DNA of 64,000 nt from Skeletonema tropicum (Eukaryota > Bacillariophyta > Thalassiosirophyceae > Thalassiosirales > Thalassiosiraceae). A program made the translations under genes and the position numbers. Every line of letters begins with the position of its first letter. Within the stretch, counting starts at the first letter, position 1. Below the pieces are notes generated by a model that was not told where the DNA came from, searched no databases, and saw only the letters and a list, made by a program, of their open reading frames with translations. The stretch lies in the NCBI GenBank assembly GCA_037178625.1, contig CM074127.1, forward strand, positions 5,580,001-5,644,000, given 5' to 3'. Below are positions 61,601 to 64,000 of the stretch, in pieces.

Positions 61601-64000
61601 TGGCTAGACGACGTTTTTGTATCTTCCTCTCTCGCAGTATATGCTGTGCTGTTGGCCACCCAATACCGCTCTCACTTGCATCCGATCGATTCAAATCGCC
61701 ATTAGAATCAAACTCAAATGATTCATGCTGGGAATCATTTTGTATGTATAGAGTGTTGCCGAGGAAATCACTATTGCCACTGTCAGGGGGCGACGGTAAA
61801 GTAAGGACATCGCCGTCATTATTAGATGGATCGATATCAGATACACTGCTGACATTAAACTTTGGCGATGACCGGCACTTCCTCGCAATTGCATCAATCA
61901 CAGCCAAAATTCCCTCCAAGGATAAGCGATTAAGTATGTTGAGCTTTGGTTTGGTGATCGAATCATCTGTACCATCGGCGTCTCCATCATTTTTGCTAGC
62001 ACGAATTCCATCTTGTTGGTTTTGTTCCGGATTGGCAAGTTTCGATAGAGTAGCGCATATTGTCTCAAACAAGTTGGTACAATTCATATCACAGTCATAA
62101 TTCAGATATAGATCAGCCATGAGCATCGGCTCCCGACAAAATTCAAGGATGGATTCCAAAGCCAGCTCCCTCCGTTCTGGGGAGCAAGCCCACACTCTCT
62201 CATGTGTCTGCGGCGACACGGAAAAGGAAAGTGCTCTCAAATGAACACTTGTAAGAAAAACTTCCAACTGCACCTTTAAATGATCCTTGATCCCGTTGAA
62301 GAGATTGAAGATAACTCTGAGTGCCAAACCAAGAATTGTCAGGTCGTTCGATGTGCTCAGACGTAACAGATTGCGGCAGAGATCATTTTGCATAATACTC
62401 AATAGCCGAGGGTAACGAACCGCGAGTGAATCAACATCAGACATGGTCTCGAGTGCAATATTAATGAGCGTCAAGGCTAAAATGCACGTATTATCTTCGT
62501 GGATGAGAGGATCTGAAAGAGTTGCTAGGCGATGCATAAGAGGTACCAAAGCAGGTTCATCGTCGTCATCATCATGGTTGTTGCTGTTAAATCCGTCTTT
62601 GCTTGATTCATTTCCTTCGACATAAATGCTGTTCTCGGCTTGTTTGTTATCTCCGGCGTCAGATGACTGAGGAATCAATTCGCTCGCATCTTCGTCATTA
62701 TCATCGCTGTCGGATGAGTTATCACTTGTACAGTCTTCCGTTGGATCCCTCTCCCCCCAATCATCATCACTATCACTATCATCGCCACCAACATTGGCAA
62801 AGTCGTAATGTTTTCTCCCCCCATCATGTCTTTGACTGCTACCACTCCCCCGCTCCCCCCTCATCCCAAACACCACAATCACACAATGACTCAAAGCATC
62901 CGCCGCAGCACTCCTCAGCAATGAATCATTTTCTCCAGCAACATCGATTGCAACATGCAAACACGTATCAAAAATTCCCACTATATCTTTGGGAGATAAG
63001 TATTGTCGTCCTGCTGGACAGCGCAACACTTGTACAGAGAGGGAGAGAAGTTTCAATATAACATCTTGATGTTGGATATTGTGTGTTTTGTTGGTGGATT
63101 GCTTCTTCTTCTTGTTCTTCTTTCGGGAGGGTGTACTGCTGCTGCTGCTACCTTTGCCACCACGTTGTCGTCGTGGTTGTGTGAGAAATGACGGTAATTC
63201 ATGTTTGATCTCATTGCTGTGTTTCATCTTGTTTAAAGATTTGTTGCCCAATGATACAACACCGTCAACACCATTGTCATTTGCGTCAACACCACCTGAT
63301 CGTGACCAAAATGAAAACACTCCCCTACCCAAAGAGACAGCAGCATCAGCAACAGCTGAGGACGATCCATCATAGTCATCAGTATTATCATTATCATTCT
63401 TCCAACATGCATAATCCTCGAAGGAACACTGTCGAATACACTCTGCAATCATCGTAATACTCTGTCCAATGGGAGTGGGAGACGTCTCTCCTTGTCGTCG
63501 TCCTCCTCCTCCTGTGGATGGCATCGACGGTGAAAATGGTGTTAGGCTCATTCTCATTCCCATTCCCCCCTCAAACTCATCTCCATCTCCACCAGATAAG
63601 TAATTTGGCACTCCAATACTGCTACTGCTACTGCCGCCATTGATATTGTTGCAATAATTCGTACTAAATCTAAACCCACTCGAACTCGAACTCGAACCAG
63701 TCACAGTCACATCATCCTGATGACCACCAATAAACCCATACAAAATAAACTTGTGCAATGCACTCAAAGCTGCACCAGTAGTCTTGGCAGTAATATCTTG
63801 TGAGCATACTGCTTGAGTGAAGGGTGATACAAATGTCACTGCAGTGATTTTCATTTGCGTAGTTAAATGTTGTGATTGTTGTGATGCATCGTCAACATCA
63901 TCTTTCAGTTCATTCGATTTGTCTTTGTTCGAATGAATCTTCGTAGACGATATCGATAGCTTGAGATGATCCTGAATCTCCTGAACAGCAGTATCAGTAT
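58647..64000 (-). CDS. GBF1/GNOM-type large ARF guanine-nucleotide exchange factor (5' end outside the window)
   Basis: Frame open from the right edge to the stop at 58647, at least 1784 residues without an intron. It activates ARF GTPases on Golgi/ER-Golgi membranes. The order of domains fits the large ARF-GEFs. A DCB-like N-terminus (TTGAALSALHKFILYGFI, about 63760) is followed by long Asp/Ser-rich inserts, an HUS-like region (about 62400-62100) and the Sec7 domain at about 61530-60910. That domain includes the catalytic-glutamate motif FRLPGEAQCIDRL (about 61320), ADAAFILSFSTIMLNTDLHN (about 61090-61035) and MTLEQFIRNNRGIN. Downstream HDS-like helical regions continue to the end. Oddity: a Pro/Asp-rich insert of about 40 residues (about 61250-61120) splits the Sec7 domain between the glutamate motif and the LNTDLHN helix. 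The first visible residues are not the start. Confidence 0.88.
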   Translation of the reverse strand, partial: TDTAVQEIQDHLKLSISSTKIHSNKDKSNELKDDVDDASQQSQHLTTQMKITAVTFVSPFTQAVCSQDITAKTTGAALSALHKFILYGFIGGHQDDVTVTGSSSSSSGFRFSTNYCNNINGGSSSSSIGVPNYLSGGDGDEFEGGMGMRMSLTPFSPSMPSTGGGGRRQGETSPTPIGQSITMIAECIRQCSFEDYACWKNDNDNTDDYDGSSSAVADAAVSLGRGVFSFWSRSGGVDANDNGVDGVVSLGNKSLNKMKHSNEIKHELPSFLTQPRRQRGGKGSSSSSTPSRKKNKKKKQSTNKTHNIQHQDVILKLLSLSVQVLRCPAGRQYLSPKDIVGIFDTCLHVAIDVAGENDSLLRSAAADALSHCVIVVFGMRGERGSGSSQRHDGGRKHYDFANVGGDDSDSDDDWGERDPTEDCTSDNSSDSDDNDEDASELIPQSSDAGDNKQAENSIYVEGNESSKDGFNSNNHDDDDDEPALVPLMHRLATLSDPLIHEDNTCILALTLINIALETMSDVDSLAVRYPRLLSIMQNDLCRNLLRLSTSNDLTILGLALRVIFNLFNGIKDHLKVQLEVFLTSVHLRALSFSVSPQTHERVWACSPERRELALESILEFCREPMLMADLYLNYDCDMNCTNLFETICATLSKLANPEQNQQDGIRASKNDGDADGTDDSITKPKLNILNRLSLEGILAVIDAIARKCRSSPKFNVSSVSDIDPSNNDGDVLTLPSPPDSGNSDFLGNTLYIQNDSQHESFEFDSNGDLNRSDASESGIGWPTAQHILRERKIQKRRLAKAANEFNERSKDKEWIREAECVGVLPTPATPTSVALFLYSTPKLDKAKIGLYLSKGPKDKYPFHGEVLREFASLFNFDGMSFSDALRSFLSRFRLPGEAQCIDRLMESFANRLYEVSTSSEPIDGDDQAVEKAMLDPPSTNEPVDRPGTLDPPAAADEEARVSFPFKSADAAFILSFSTIMLNTDLHNPNMKDEKRMTLEQFIRNNRGINDGADLPVDFLTNLYYEIKNDEIQVKQDLLQDGVNNFDGLLANASDVAQPFFTSSNSAHQSINQVGIHERDMFVSISAAAIDAIAAVYVDSFEDALVVKALDGLRNCVFVAAYFGLGPIFNQVLGMMLGFGQDYVESVSTFMYSEIGRRKDFELVESELAARGIPSLPKSFLRKLKKDFRSGSILHDVIDIDGSAAHRGLLSLDCALSLSRDHLTSVDEAWPMLLNVIFALREVEALPSSLSDLDDFADSRGNPLPPSTFARNCEGRVNAYRESLAPVQSTEKGFWGSIFGESSTEPSYDSNDSHEEFPLLEALERITCNAQLENIIAKTDDIGLAKRILFALFNSMIPDEDDAEAVSDPLFEKNAVFVLELSARFLISNRNNAAELYPIFLSNFELLLSPKLSRDSHEHNILGLKFPYVLDRTIVTILRSCIHFFDIENSRLREQLNKSLRLITQLPSDYLHEVSDRLGCGSAIILRGCFFLFDERAEDWSIIKRLMDLAAQDVSGRGFVFDGIASVIDSIDYTLPGTEECNDSNELQLSQCGVEVIASLLLRFRDGSYEGDLSFRVPAMSYITKVYTYSQHFGTSTDMPAENETKLQEYEFHTMVTAIYNDACLSPEDNVAKRGFESLQGIVLSTKVESIPVGKWLDFLDMVASNSPSISAQAARISSLGLIGRLLLTLMPELSNKKDNWSQLEDFTISSASVVNENLRAGRATALFETTVETITNVVNVLSIAKQMSLATAEGGTFCTWVSETLLYELEQVGACGGITNRPE

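Noticed and set aside
58795..63457. Many plus-strand frames opposite the ARF-GEF gene
   Set aside because: All are antisense shadows of one long, clearly coding minus-strand frame.

Overview
This is nuclear DNA of a microalga, most likely a centric diatom (inference). The reasons are a plastid-targeted glutamyl-tRNA reductase with a bipartite leader and a CAFQP cleavage context, short (about 90-130 bp) GT-AG introns, Asn/Ser/Asp-rich eukaryotic proteins, a Pol III tRNA-Gln(UUG), diatom-style Copia gag, and reverse transcriptases of a type I associate with diatoms. No database search was possible, so family names rest on motifs read by eye.

Layout. The minus strand begins with the 5' part of HEMA (1-682). 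From about 1 to 17 kb lies a duplicated cluster of a small, apparently uncharacterised gene family. It is defined by a D-x-FLYYSIP block and a RIS-[FY]-ECH-x-DLLL block. Copies are at 1542, 6787, 7632-8140 (frameshifted), 13361 and 16758, with a sixth at 27492. The cluster is interleaved with a decayed reverse-transcriptase element (2346-5735), a 505 bp TA-flanked insertion, a 2.77 kb TTA-flanked TIR element with a nested MITE, and a START-like gene (14674-15966). A seven-exon gene for a pseudokinase-AAA-TPR-like protein occupies 18178-23051.

The centre (27.5-39.6 kb) is a nested set of insertions. A 4.5 kb gag-only Copia element with 487 bp LTRs is inserted exactly at the start codon of the sixth family gene. 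Its 5 bp target duplication regenerates the ATG. Its 3' LTR is split by a 7.1 kb DNA transposon (28374-35489) with long imperfect TIRs and a 4 bp target duplication. That transposon carries an HTH-Tudor gene and a Ulp1-type protease gene, and the latter is interrupted by an endonuclease-less Penelope-like reverse transcriptase.

From 39.6 to 46.2 kb is repeat-rich DNA: a small MITE, a triplicated 0.4 kb block, a 133 bp tandem repeat, and a broken copy of the last exon of the 18-23 kb gene. The right third holds ordinary genes. These are an ATAD3-like AAA protein, a TPR/PDK1-like kinase fused to a CPPED1-like pseudo-phosphoesterase, tRNA-Gln, a large secreted or membrane protein of unknown function, a small membrane protein, and a GBF1/GNOM-type ARF-GEF that runs off the right edge.

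There are no operons. Relations between features come from duplication and transposition rather than co-regulation. The recurrent insertions around the small gene family, and its repeated duplication, make that family the most interesting part of the window.
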